NCBI RefSeq assembly: GCF_042427615.1
Contig: NZ_JBHMEZ010000011.1
Location: forward strand, 186,001-250,000
DNA: 64,000 nt
Origin: Formosa undariae
Lineage (GTDB): Bacteria; Bacteroidota; Bacteroidia; Flavobacteriales; Flavobacteriaceae
Direction: 5' to 3'
Shown here piece by piece: positions 53,449-62,008 of the stretch (position 1 is its first letter; each line of letters starts with the position of its first letter). The notes under the pieces were generated by a model, which was not told the origin of the DNA, made no database searches, and saw only the letters and a list, made by a program, of their open reading frames with translations. Both the position numbers and the translations under genes were made by a program.

Positions 53449-54519
53449 TTAGTTATTATTTTCTAGAGCTTCACGTTCTAATTTTGCTTTTGCACGTTCT
53501 TCTAGAATACGTTGTTTACGTGCTTCTAATTCCTGTTCTCGAGCTTCGCGATCTCTAATTTTTTGCTGTTTACGCTCTTCAGCTATTTCTTCTTTACTTT
53601 TCGTTTCAGTCTTTACTTCGGACTTCTCTTCTAAGTCATATTCTGTAGGCGCTGTTGCGTTACTATTTTCTGTTGCATCATCAGAAGGCGCTAATTTATC
53701 ATTATTTTCTGAATTTTCTACACCTTTATTGCGAGCATCTAATTTTTCTTGTTTTGCAGCTTCCCTGTCATCAAGAATTTTTTGTCTGCGATCTATTGCT
53801 TCTTGTTTGTTTTTAGCACGTTCGTCTAGTATGTCTTGGCGACGTTGTTCTTCAAGTGCCTCACGTTCTAAAAGTTTGTCTGCTTGCGCTTTTTCTCTAG
53901 CTTCTAATTCTGGATTGTAATCTGGTACAATATCTTCGTTTGCAGCTGCGCGACGTTCGTCTTTAGTTTGTGCTTGTTGGCGTTTAGAAGTTCTATTTAT
54001 AGTTCGTAAAACAAGTTCGCTTATATCGTAGCGTTTTTCAGAATATAGCATGACTAAATCTGCTGATTTATCGAATATAAAATCGTACTGTTTATTTGCC
54101 GCGATGTCTTGTACTGCTGAAAATATCTGATCTTGAATAGGCTGTATTAATTGCTTTTTCTGAATCATTAAATCTCCGTTTGGACCAAATCGTTTTTGTT
54201 GTTGATCTAAGATTTCTTTTTCTTCGAAGTCTATGTCTTCCTTACGTTCTTCATAAAGCTCCGATGTTAGTAGTGCTTTTTCATTACTTAAGTCTTTACG
54301 CTTTTGGTTTACATCTTTTAATTTAATATCGATATCTGCTTTCCAACGTTGCACTTTATCGCTTAGTTGGGTTGTGGCATCTTGGTATTCAGGAATATGT
54401 TCTAAAATATATTCTGTATCAATATAACCAATTCTTACACCGCGTTGCGCTTGCGAGGTAAGACTTAGTAAACCAACTACAGTCATTAAAAAAAGAACGT
54501 GTATTTTCATCTGTTTCAT
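53449..54519 (-). CDS. OmpH family protein with long charged C-terminal extension
   Basis: A 356-residue exported OmpH/Skp relative (signal peptide 1-24, ending LLSLTSQA; an ATG three codons in at 54510 is an alternative start). Residues 25-175 are the Skp-like core (VRIGYIDTEYILEHIPEYQDA and KQYDFIFDKSADLVMLYSE). Residues about 185-356 are a highly charged, Ala/Glu/Arg/Lys-rich segment with ILDERAKNKQEA/ILDDREAAKQEK-type repeats, a coiled coil broken near 275-310. The extension may reach between membranes. It lies 160 bases after bamA, with no clear terminator between. Confidence 0.88.
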   Translation of the reverse strand: MKQMKIHVLFLMTVVGLLSLTSQAQRGVRIGYIDTEYILEHIPEYQDATTQLSDKVQRWKADIDIKLKDVNQKRKDLSNEKALLTSELYEERKEDIDFEEKEILDQQQKRFGPNGDLMIQKKQLIQPIQDQIFSAVQDIAANKQYDFIFDKSADLVMLYSEKRYDISELVLRTINRTSKRQQAQTKDERRAAANEDIVPDYNPELEAREKAQADKLLEREALEEQRRQDILDERAKNKQEAIDRRQKILDDREAAKQEKLDARNKGVENSENNDKLAPSDDATENSNATAPTEYDLEEKSEVKTETKSKEEIAEERKQQKIRDREAREQELEARKQRILEERAKAKLEREALENNN

Positions 54520-54679
54520 TTTAATAAGATTATTAACTACTAAACTTTACAAACGACAGATGAATTAAATTATTCTGTCTCTTCCTGAATTAAAGTTTTC
54601 AAAATTAACAAATTTTAACTTTATAACTTTTAAATCTTGAAGTAAATACATAAAGGGTTATAGAAAATATCATGCCAAA

Positions 54680-57277
54680 TTAAAACTGTTGTCCAATAAT
54701 AAAGTGTGTTTCCCAACCATTAGGCTCAGATTGTCCTGGTAGAGAATCGAATCCGTAACCAAAATCTATACCTAATAAACCAAATGCAGGCATAAATACT
54801 CGTAAACCAATACCGGCAGATCGTTTTAATTGGAATGGGTTGTAGTCTCTAAATGTATTAAATGCGGCTCCACCTTCAACAAAGGTAAGTGCATAAATTT
54901 TTGCTGATGCGGCTAATGTAATAGGGTAACGCAATTCTAAAGAAAATTTGTTGTAAATGGCAGCTCCGTCGTCGGTAGTATTACCGTTTCTATCTACTGG
55001 TTGGATAGATTGGTTTGGATAACCACGTAAAGCAACTGCTTCTCTACCATCTAAACTATAACTTCCTAGACCATCTCCTCCTAAATAAAAACGTTCGAAA
55101 GGAATAACACCTCTTGATTGGTTATAAGCGCCTAAGTATCCAAATTCTATTGTTGGTTTTAATACCAATTTACCAATAATACTTGTGTACCATTCTCCTT
55201 TAAATTTAATCTTGTAGAATTCTAACCAGTTAAAACGCTCTTGGTCAATTTCACCCATACGTGTGTAAGCCGCGTTTTGCTCGGATGCAGAAGCATCTGG
55301 ATTGTTATAGATAGATTCTTCTTCTTCACGTTCCGTTTCTAAGCCTTCGTAATCTACACCATTCCATAATGAGTATGGTAAAGATAGTTTTGCACTTACA
55401 TTAAAGTTAGATCCTCCTAAAGGGAATACTGGGTCATTCCAAGTATTGTTTCTAGTTAATCCAATAGTGTATGCTAAACTGTTAGAATATCCATCTGCGA
55501 ATGTAAATAATCCTGTACTATAGTTTTTAAGGTTATAGTGTTGGAAACTTATCGCTTGCGACAAGGTGAAAAAATCATCTGGAACTGTTAAACGTTTCGC
55601 TAAACCAACTGTAACACCTAAGATGTTAAATCGTCTATCGGTATCTGCTTCTCCTGTACTAGAATCGTATAAGAACTGATTAGAATACGATATAGATGTA
55701 GAAAACTGTACTGGTTTTTTACCACCCATCCATGGTTCTGAAAATGAGAAACTGTAGGTTCTGTAAAACTGACTCGCCTGTAAACGTAGCGATAGTTTTT
55801 GACCATCTCCCATTGGTAAAGGCTTGTAAGATTCTAAATTGAAAATGTTTCTTAATGAAAAGTTATTAAATGAAAGCCCTAAGGTTCCAATAAATCCACC
55901 TCCACCGTAACCACCTTGTAGTTCGATTTGGCTAGATCCTGTTTCCTCAACAGCATATTCCATATCGATAGTTCCTTCGTTAGGATTCGGGTTGTTGAAA
56001 TTTGGAGATAATTTTTCGGCGTCGAAATATCCTAACTGACTTAATTCACGAACGGTTCTTACAACATTTTCTTTACTGTATAATTCGCCTGGACGTGTAC
56101 GTAATTCACGGTAGATCACGTGGTCATTCGTTTTTTCGTTTCCAACTACAGATACATCGTTAAAATGAACAGGTTTCCCTTCCGAGATTCTAATCTCCAT
56201 ATCAATAACTCTCCCATCGGCATTCGTTTCTACAGAGTTAATGGTAGAGAATAAATACCCGTTATTTTGGTATAAGTTAGTAATATCTTGACCATCTGGT
56301 CTGGTTTCGTCTGCAATTCCTTTTTCTAATAAAACACCATTATAAGTGTCTCCTTCACGAACGCGTAGAATAGCATTTAAATATTGGTCTGTATATACTG
56401 TGTTTCCAATAAAATCAATTTTACCAAAAGTGTATTGCTCACCTTCTTCAACGTTGATATTAATTGAAATGGTCTCGTCGTTATTAACGAAAATACTATC
56501 AGAAATAATTCGAGCATCTCGATACCCATTTTCTTTATACGTATCTATAATACTTACTAAATCCGTTTTATAATCGTCTTCAATAAATTTTGAACGTTTC
56601 CAAACACGACCAAACACTTTCTTTTTAGTGTTTTTCATACTGGAAGCAAGTTTGGAATCTGTAAGTACTGTATTTCCAATAAAATTGATGTCTTTAATTT
56701 TTACCTTCTGACCTTTGTCTATGGCCACAATCATGTTTACACCTGGTTTTGTGTTTAAAGAATCTTTAACAGGAATTACATTAATATTCACCTTAGTAGA
56801 ATAAAAACCATCTTTTCTGTATTTAGATTCTAAATAGTTTTTAGTGGTTGTTATTAAGTTTTCGGTAACTTTTACACCCTCGTTAAGGTTATTATCTTCA
56901 ATAATTTCATCGAATTTACCTTTTTTAACACCGGTAATTCTTAAATTATGAAGGGTAGGTAAGTCGTATAAGTGTATTTCTAAACTTGCTACATTGTCTT
57001 TTACGTCCTTAATATATATTTCTATATCACTAAATAAACCAGATTTCCAAAGCTTTTTTATGGCTTCACTAATTTCTTCTCCAGGGATTAAAATTACGGA
57101 CCCTTTTCTTAGTCCAGAATACGTTACAATGGTTTGTTCGCTAAAGCTAGAACTTCCAGAGACTGTAATTTCGGAAATGGTATATTTTTCTCCAGAAGGT
57201 TGAGCTATCTGGGCATTAACAACCGATGTTGTTAAAGATAAAAGTAAAATAAAAATGTAAGGTAAATATGTTTTCAA
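54680..57277 (-). CDS. bamA: Outer-membrane assembly factor BamA (probable TTG start)
   Basis: An Omp85 protein (865 residues from TTG 57277) that inserts barrels into the outer membrane. The frame is open upstream to an ATG at 57412, but that overlaps uppS by 125 bases and codes for nothing signal-like. TTG at 57277 gives KTYLPYIFILLLSLTTSVVNAQ, a clean signal peptide, 10 bases after the uppS stop. GTG at 57304 is a second option. Five POTRA domains (about residues 30-405) precede the barrel, with GGYGGGGFIGTLGLSFNN and the conserved ERFYLGGDGL loop. It ends with a terminal aromatic strand (ETHFIIGQQF). Confidence 0.93.
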   Translation of the reverse strand: MKTYLPYIFILLLSLTTSVVNAQIAQPSGEKYTISEITVSGSSSFSEQTIVTYSGLRKGSVILIPGEEISEAIKKLWKSGLFSDIEIYIKDVKDNVASLEIHLYDLPTLHNLRITGVKKGKFDEIIEDNNLNEGVKVTENLITTTKNYLESKYRKDGFYSTKVNINVIPVKDSLNTKPGVNMIVAIDKGQKVKIKDINFIGNTVLTDSKLASSMKNTKKKVFGRVWKRSKFIEDDYKTDLVSIIDTYKENGYRDARIISDSIFVNNDETISININVEEGEQYTFGKIDFIGNTVYTDQYLNAILRVREGDTYNGVLLEKGIADETRPDGQDITNLYQNNGYLFSTINSVETNADGRVIDMEIRISEGKPVHFNDVSVVGNEKTNDHVIYRELRTRPGELYSKENVVRTVRELSQLGYFDAEKLSPNFNNPNPNEGTIDMEYAVEETGSSQIELQGGYGGGGFIGTLGLSFNNFSLRNIFNLESYKPLPMGDGQKLSLRLQASQFYRTYSFSFSEPWMGGKKPVQFSTSISYSNQFLYDSSTGEADTDRRFNILGVTVGLAKRLTVPDDFFTLSQAISFQHYNLKNYSTGLFTFADGYSNSLAYTIGLTRNNTWNDPVFPLGGSNFNVSAKLSLPYSLWNGVDYEGLETEREEEESIYNNPDASASEQNAAYTRMGEIDQERFNWLEFYKIKFKGEWYTSIIGKLVLKPTIEFGYLGAYNQSRGVIPFERFYLGGDGLGSYSLDGREAVALRGYPNQSIQPVDRNGNTTDDGAAIYNKFSLELRYPITLAASAKIYALTFVEGGAAFNTFRDYNPFQLKRSAGIGLRVFMPAFGLLGIDFGYGFDSLPGQSEPNGWETHFIIGQQF

Positions 57278-57287
57278 TGATAATGTA

Positions 57288-58022
57288 TTAGCTAAGTTGT
57301 TCACTTGTTTTTCCAAAACGGCGTTCTCTTTTTTGATAGTCAATAATAGCATCATACAAATGTTGCTTAGTAAAATCTGGCCATAGTACATCTGTAAAAT
57401 ATAGTTCGGCATATGCGATTTGCCAAAGTAAGAAATTGCTTATGCGTTGTTCGCCGCTAGTGCGTATAAGCAAATCTACGTCGGGTAAATTTCGCGTGTA
57501 AAGATGCTTATTTATAACTAATTCGTCAATACTTTCAGAAGAAATTATATTATTTTTAACTTTATCACTTATTTCTTTAACTGCAGAGATTAATTCTTCT
57601 CTAGACCCGTAACTTAAAGCTAATGTAAGGGTCATACGTGTATTATTTTCTGTTTTAGAAATAACTTCGTGTAACTCTTTAAACACTTTTTTAGGTAAAG
57701 AATTTAAGTTTCCTATGGCATTTAATTTAATATTATTGTCTTGAAGTGTTTTAATTTCTTTTTTAAGAGAACTCACTAAAAGCTTCATTAAGGTGTCTAC
57801 TTCTAATTTTGGACGATTCCAATTCTCTGTAGAGAAAGCATATAGTGTAAGGTTTTCTATACCTAATTCTGCAGAAGTTTCTACTGTTTCTCGAACAGAT
57901 TTAGTCCCATTTTCATGGCCAATTGCTCGCAAGAAACCTTTTTGCTTTGCCCAGCGTCCATTACCATCCATAATAATGGCAATGTGTTTGGGTAATCTAT
58001 CTTTAATAATATTGTCTTTCAA
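57288..58022 (-). CDS. uppS: Isoprenyl transferase (undecaprenyl diphosphate synthase)
   Basis: A 244-residue cis-prenyltransferase that makes the C55 lipid carrier for wall and surface polysaccharide synthesis. The pyrophosphate-binding motif is IAIIMDGNGRWAKQKG with D19, and LLIRTSGEQRISNFLLWQIAYAELYF is the second conserved block. The length is standard. It lies 12 bases after the DUF6089 gene and directly ahead of bamA, so lipid carrier supply and outer-membrane assembly are co-transcribed. Confidence 0.96.
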   Translation of the reverse strand: MKDNIIKDRLPKHIAIIMDGNGRWAKQKGFLRAIGHENGTKSVRETVETSAELGIENLTLYAFSTENWNRPKLEVDTLMKLLVSSLKKEIKTLQDNNIKLNAIGNLNSLPKKVFKELHEVISKTENNTRMTLTLALSYGSREELISAVKEISDKVKNNIISSESIDELVINKHLYTRNLPDVDLLIRTSGEQRISNFLLWQIAYAELYFTDVLWPDFTKQHLYDAIIDYQKRERRFGKTSEQLS

Positions 58023-58034
58023 AATCTATTTTAA

Positions 58035-58730
58035 TTAATCGCAATAACAAGGTTGTCTCCCGAAAGTATAAGTTAGTGTAATACCGGTAAATACATACCA
58101 ATCGTTATTGTTTAAGTCTCCGAATCGCATATCTATTTGTGGATCAGAATCTGTTGCTTCTTTAAATATGTCACTGTCATCTAAATTATCGGTAAACAGA
58201 TATCGTGCTCCAATTTCTGCTCCTACAATAAAGGAATGATTTAATTTAAGCTTATAACCTAAGATTATCGGTATTCCTATTGCAGGTTTTACACGTTCTT
58301 TAAGTTGGTTTTGATTGTTTATGTAAACATCTTTAAACGTTGCTGCACTAATACCTGTATATAAATAAGGTGTTTGGTGTAAACCTGCTTTATGTAAATC
58401 AAATTCGAAAAAATTAAATTCGATTCCAGCAGATATTTCACCTATTGTTTTCACTGTTTCATAACCGCGTTGATTACGGCTATTGTCTTTAGAGTCACTA
58501 TCAATCATTTCAAGTTTAGTAATTATTCCAGAAATTCTCCAAGCGTATCTAGGACTTCTATTCCATTTATAAACACCTCCAATAGCGAGTTTTTTAGGTG
58601 ATATAAAACGGGTAGAGCCAACATCTCCTATAAAGTTGCTTCCTCCCATAAATATACCCAACTCATGTGTTTGTGAGTAACTAGCGTGTATAAAAAAAAG
58701 ATTTAAAATAAGTATTATTATATACTTCAT
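58035..58730 (-). CDS. DUF6089 family outer-membrane beta-barrel protein
   Basis: A 231-residue exported protein (signal peptide 1-19, ending IHASYS). HELGIFMGGSNFIGDVG and the KKLAIGGVYKWNRSPRYAWRISG strand are typical of the DUF6089 family found upstream of uppS-bamA in flavobacteria. It appears to be an eight-strand barrel and ends with ITLTYTFGRQPCYCD, where two Cys sit two residues apart. The function is unknown. Context suggests a role in envelope assembly. A consensus promoter lies just upstream. Confidence 0.85.
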   Translation of the reverse strand: MKYIIILILNLFFIHASYSQTHELGIFMGGSNFIGDVGSTRFISPKKLAIGGVYKWNRSPRYAWRISGIITKLEMIDSDSKDNSRNQRGYETVKTIGEISAGIEFNFFEFDLHKAGLHQTPYLYTGISAATFKDVYINNQNQLKERVKPAIGIPIILGYKLKLNHSFIVGAEIGARYLFTDNLDDSDIFKEATDSDPQIDMRFGDLNNNDWYVFTGITLTYTFGRQPCYCD

Positions 58731-58746
58731 AAAGTTTCAAAGTTTG

Positions 58747-58779
58747 CAAATATAACAAATAAGATATGCACTTAACAAA
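58747..58779 (-). promoter_or_regulatory. Promoter of the DUF6089-uppS-bamA operon
   Basis: On the reverse strand TTTG (58779-58776), a 21-base spacer and TATATTTG (58754-58747) fit the Bacteroidota consensus, 16 bases before the DUF6089 ATG. Confidence 0.65.
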
Positions 58780-58829
58780 TTGAATGCAATTGTACTAGTG
58801 TAAAAACTGAATTAGCGCTATATTATTGT

Positions 58830-59714
58830 TTAATTGCGTTTGTCTTCTCCCCACAATAGTTTTTTTCTAAGGGTGTTTAAAAAACTTTCGTCTAATAATT
58901 CTATCATTTTAACATTAAAATCGGCTTTTTTAATGGTTAAAATGGTTTCGTTGTTTATAGTTGCAATCCTGGAATCTAAAGATACTAAGTATGTGTTTTC
59001 TCTACCGCTAACTTTTAATTTAATTTCTGTTGAATCTGTTATAACTAAAGGTCTTGCGTTTAAATTGTGAGGTGCAATTGGCGTTAGTGTTAAACTGTTT
59101 GTGTCTGGCGTAATTACCGGTCCGCCACAACTTAAAGAGTATCCCGTAGATCCAGTTGGTGTCGAAATTATTAATCCGTCGCTCCAATACGAGGTTAAAT
59201 ATTCATCATTTAAATACGTTTCTACGGTAATCATTGAGGTTGTATCTTTTCTGCTGACTGCAATTTCGTTTAAGGCGAAATTCATGTTTTTTATATCCTC
59301 ATTTTCTGGAGAAGTGGTTATAGAAAGGAGGCTACGTTCAGAAATTTTATAGTTTCCGTTTAAAATATCATCAATTGCTTTTTCTATATCTTCTTTAGGA
59401 ATCGTTGCTAAAAAACCTAAGCGCCCAGCATTAATACCAACGATTGGGATGCCTAAATCTTTTACAAACGTTACCGCTCTTAGAATAGTTCCATCTCCTC
59501 CAATACTTATAAGTAGGTCGAAGGAAGAATCTAAAGCATCAAATGTTTTGAAAACATCATATTTCTGATCGTCTTCAATTTCACTATGTATTAAGTCAAA
59601 AAAGTGGCGTTCGATATGGATATCGGCATTCTTTTTTAAGAGATGCCTGAGTAACGTTTCTACAGGAACGTCAGAGTTTTTATGGTAAAATTGTCCGAAA
59701 ATGGCTATTTTCAT
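58830..59714 (-). CDS. nadK: NAD kinase
   Basis: A 294-residue kinase that phosphorylates NAD to NADP. GGDGT (72-76, SIGGDGTILRA) is the ATP/diphosphate motif. FALNEIAVSR, TPTGSTGYSLSCGGP and the LTPIAPHNLNARPLVI stretch are the other conserved blocks. The length is in the usual range. It starts 2 bases after the CBS gene stop and is followed by the promoter of the next operon. Confidence 0.95.
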   Translation of the reverse strand: MKIAIFGQFYHKNSDVPVETLLRHLLKKNADIHIERHFFDLIHSEIEDDQKYDVFKTFDALDSSFDLLISIGGDGTILRAVTFVKDLGIPIVGINAGRLGFLATIPKEDIEKAIDDILNGNYKISERSLLSITTSPENEDIKNMNFALNEIAVSRKDTTSMITVETYLNDEYLTSYWSDGLIISTPTGSTGYSLSCGGPVITPDTNSLTLTPIAPHNLNARPLVITDSTEIKLKVSGRENTYLVSLDSRIATINNETILTIKKADFNVKMIELLDESFLNTLRKKLLWGEDKRN

Positions 59715-59716
59715 AA

Positions 59717-60376
59717 TTACATGTTTAGGTATTTATTTAAATAATCCGATCGATCTTTAAGGTTTTCAATATAACTATCGTCTTCGTGACCAGAAATAAT
59801 GGTATAATTATAGCGTCTAAAAGTCTGAATAATATCGTTTAAACTCGCGTTTCCAATTTTTAAGGTAAACTGTACTAAATTGTTTTGCATTTTAGAAATA
59901 AAAGCCCCTAGCAGTTTTCCTTTATTAGATTCTACGATTTGAGAAATCTCACTAAACGAATAGTCGTCCAGTCCTTTTTCGATAACTAAAGTCCCTCCAT
60001 CTTCTGCGAAAAAGGGTGTTTGGTTAAATAAAGTTATAATATCATTTAGTTCATAATAGCCTAAATATGCATTTTCAGCATTTAAAACAGGCATAATATT
60101 AGACGAATTTTGAGCAAAAGTTTCTAAAACATCTAACCAAATAGCATCTTCACGAACAAAAAAACCTTCGGATGCGTAACTATAATCTTGAATAAATTTA
60201 TCCCTTTCAAAACAATATACATCGGTTTCAGAAAGACAACCAATATAGGTGTTTTCTGAGTTCTTAATGGGGATGTGCGTATATGTAAGCTGATTAAAAA
60301 GCAATTGTAAATCGCTAATTTTATCTGCGGTACTTAACGGTTTAATATCGTTTATAATATATTCGGAAAGGTTCAT
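59717..60376 (-). CDS. CBS-domain protein
   Basis: A 219-residue cytosolic protein. Two CBS motifs cover residues 1-125: ISDLQLLFNQLTYTHIPIKNSENTYIGCLSETDV and the AIWLDVLETFAQNSSNIMPVLNAENAYLGYYELNDII segment. Residues 130-219 resemble a regulatory ACT-like fold (LVIEKGLDDYSFSEISQIVESN, then NASLNDIIQTFRRYNYTI). It probably senses an adenosyl nucleotide. The neighbour nadK, 2 bases downstream, hints at NAD(P) or nucleotide sensing. It is divergent from pdxJ. Confidence 0.88.
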   Translation of the reverse strand: MNLSEYIINDIKPLSTADKISDLQLLFNQLTYTHIPIKNSENTYIGCLSETDVYCFERDKFIQDYSYASEGFFVREDAIWLDVLETFAQNSSNIMPVLNAENAYLGYYELNDIITLFNQTPFFAEDGGTLVIEKGLDDYSFSEISQIVESNKGKLLGAFISKMQNNLVQFTLKIGNASLNDIIQTFRRYNYTIISGHEDDSYIENLKDRSDYLNKYLNM

Positions 60377-60440
60377 TTTATCCTAATTTATATGTGTGCA
60401 AATTAATTAAAAAATAGTACAATAAGCCTCTTCTACTTTG

Positions 60441-60448
60441 TATTTTTG
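60441..60448 (+). promoter_or_regulatory. Candidate -7 box of pdxJ
   Basis: TATTTTTG matches TAnnTTTG, 19 bases before the ATG at 60468. It lies inside the longer open frame from 60438, so it supports the shorter start. No -33 TTTG was found at the usual spacing. Confidence 0.5.
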
Positions 60449-60467
60449 TGGTATTAAAATAGGATTC

Positions 60468-61181
60468 ATGACAAAGTTAAGTGTAAATATTAATAAAATA
60501 GCCACGCTAAGAAACTCTCGAGGCGGTGATTTGCCAAATGTTGTTCAATTTGCTAAAGATGTTCAGCGGTTTGGAGCAGAAGGTGTAACCATACATCCAA
60601 GACCAGACGAGCGCCATATTCGTTATCAAGATGCGTTCGATTTAAAATCTGAAGTATACACCGAATATAATATTGAAGGAAATCCTATTAAAAAGTTTAT
60701 GGATATGGTTTTAGAGATAAAACCAACACAAGTTACCTTGGTTCCAGATGGCGACGATGCGATTACGTCTAATGCGGGTTGGGATACGATAAGGCATAAA
60801 GATTTTCTGTCTGATATTATTAAAGAGTGTAAACGAAATAATATACGGACATCTATTTTTGTAGATCCTGATTTAAAACAAATTGAAGGGGCGAAAGAAA
60901 CAGGAACAGATCGTATCGAATTATATACCGAAGCCTTTGCGCACCAATTCGGATTAGGGAATTCAGATAGTATTTTACCATATACAGAATGTGCCGTTTT
61001 AGCCGAACGTTTAGGTCTGGGGATAAATGCTGGTCACGATTTGTCTTTAGATAACATTAAGTTTTTTAAAGATAATATTCCTGGTTTACTAGAGGTGTCA
61101 ATTGGGCATGCTTTAATTTCAGAAAGCTTGTATTTAGGTATTGAGAACGTAGTAAATATGTATTTAAATAAACTGAAGTAA
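60468..61181 (+). CDS. pdxJ: Pyridoxine 5'-phosphate synthase
   Basis: A 237-residue enzyme of the DXP-dependent vitamin B6 pathway, which joins 3-amino-2-oxopropyl phosphate with deoxyxylulose phosphate. I choose the ATG at 60468 (MTKLSVNINKIATLRNSRGG), since the frame from 60438 adds ten residues unlike PdxJ. RGGDLPNVVQFAKDVQRFGAEGVTIHPRPDERHI and EVSIGHALISESLYLG are the diagnostic segments. It is transcribed forward, with the hydrolase gene 21 bases downstream. Confidence 0.96.
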   Translation: MTKLSVNINKIATLRNSRGGDLPNVVQFAKDVQRFGAEGVTIHPRPDERHIRYQDAFDLKSEVYTEYNIEGNPIKKFMDMVLEIKPTQVTLVPDGDDAITSNAGWDTIRHKDFLSDIIKECKRNNIRTSIFVDPDLKQIEGAKETGTDRIELYTEAFAHQFGLGNSDSILPYTECAVLAERLGLGINAGHDLSLDNIKFFKDNIPGLLEVSIGHALISESLYLGIENVVNMYLNKLK

Positions 61182-61202
61182 ATAGTTCAAAATAAAAAAG
61201 TA

Positions 61203-61967
61203 ATGCAATTACATTCAAATATATTAGGAGAAGGGACACCCTTTATTATTCTTCATGGTTTTCTAGGGATGAGTGATAATTGGAAAACTCTGGGGACTAA
61301 ATTTAGCGAGCTTAATTATCAGGTTCATCTTTTAGATCAGCGTAATCACGGGAGAAGTTTTCATAGCGACGATTTTAGTTATGAACTTTTAGTAGAAGAT
61401 TTAAAAAGCTATTGCGATGCCAACAATTTAAAAGACATTGTGCTTTTAGGGCATTCAATGGGGGGGAAAACAGCCATGTTATTCGCTACAAAATATCCGG
61501 AATATGTTTCCAAATTATTGGTTGCCGATATTTCACCTAGATTCTATCCAGTGCATCACGATGCTATTTTAAACGGATTAGGAGCTTTAGATTTTGCTGA
61601 AATAAAATCAAGAGGTGCTGCAGATAAAGAGCTGGCGCAATATGTATCTGATTTTGGAACCCGTCAGTTTTTACTAAAGAATTTATATTGGGTAGAAAAA
61701 GGTCAATTAGGATTGCGTATAAACGTTGAAGCGTTAACAGAGAATGTTTCCGAAGTTGGAGAGGCCTTGCCGATTCATGCTGAATTTGATGGAGATACTT
61801 TATTTCTTCGCGGAGATAAATCTGAATATATAGCACTACAAGACGAAAGTATAATAAAAACACATTTTCCGAAGGCCACAATTGTGACAATAAAGAATGC
61901 AGGACATTGGTTGCATGCCGAAAATCCTGAAGATTTTTATAATGAGGTGATTCGTTTTATAAAATAG
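61203..61967 (+). CDS. Alpha/beta hydrolase, YbfF esterase-like
   Basis: A 254-residue alpha/beta hydrolase. The nucleophile is S85 in LLGHSMGGKTA, the oxyanion region is LHGFLGMSDNW, an acid residue may lie in LLVADISPRFYPV, and the base histidine is in NAGHWLHAENP. The arrangement of HGFLG and HSMGGK fits the YbfF/EstF esterase group. The substrate is unknown, and acyl-CoA or small ester hydrolysis is possible. It follows pdxJ by 21 bases and may be co-transcribed. Confidence 0.88.
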   Translation: MQLHSNILGEGTPFIILHGFLGMSDNWKTLGTKFSELNYQVHLLDQRNHGRSFHSDDFSYELLVEDLKSYCDANNLKDIVLLGHSMGGKTAMLFATKYPEYVSKLLVADISPRFYPVHHDAILNGLGALDFAEIKSRGAADKELAQYVSDFGTRQFLLKNLYWVEKGQLGLRINVEALTENVSEVGEALPIHAEFDGDTLFLRGDKSEYIALQDESIIKTHFPKATIVTIKNAGHWLHAENPEDFYNEVIRFIK

Positions 61968-62008
61968 AATAGTATATTTATAAAGAGGACGTTAATTATA
62001 AATAAACT

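Noticed and set aside
54595..54630. Nested AT-rich hairpin between bamA and ompH as a terminator
   Set aside because: Stem pairs are only A-T and the T-tract is not distinct from the surrounding sequence. Co-transcription is equally likely.
61564..61890. 108-residue reverse frame inside the hydrolase gene
   Set aside because: Antisense to catalytic segments of the hydrolase, and Leu-rich without a pattern.
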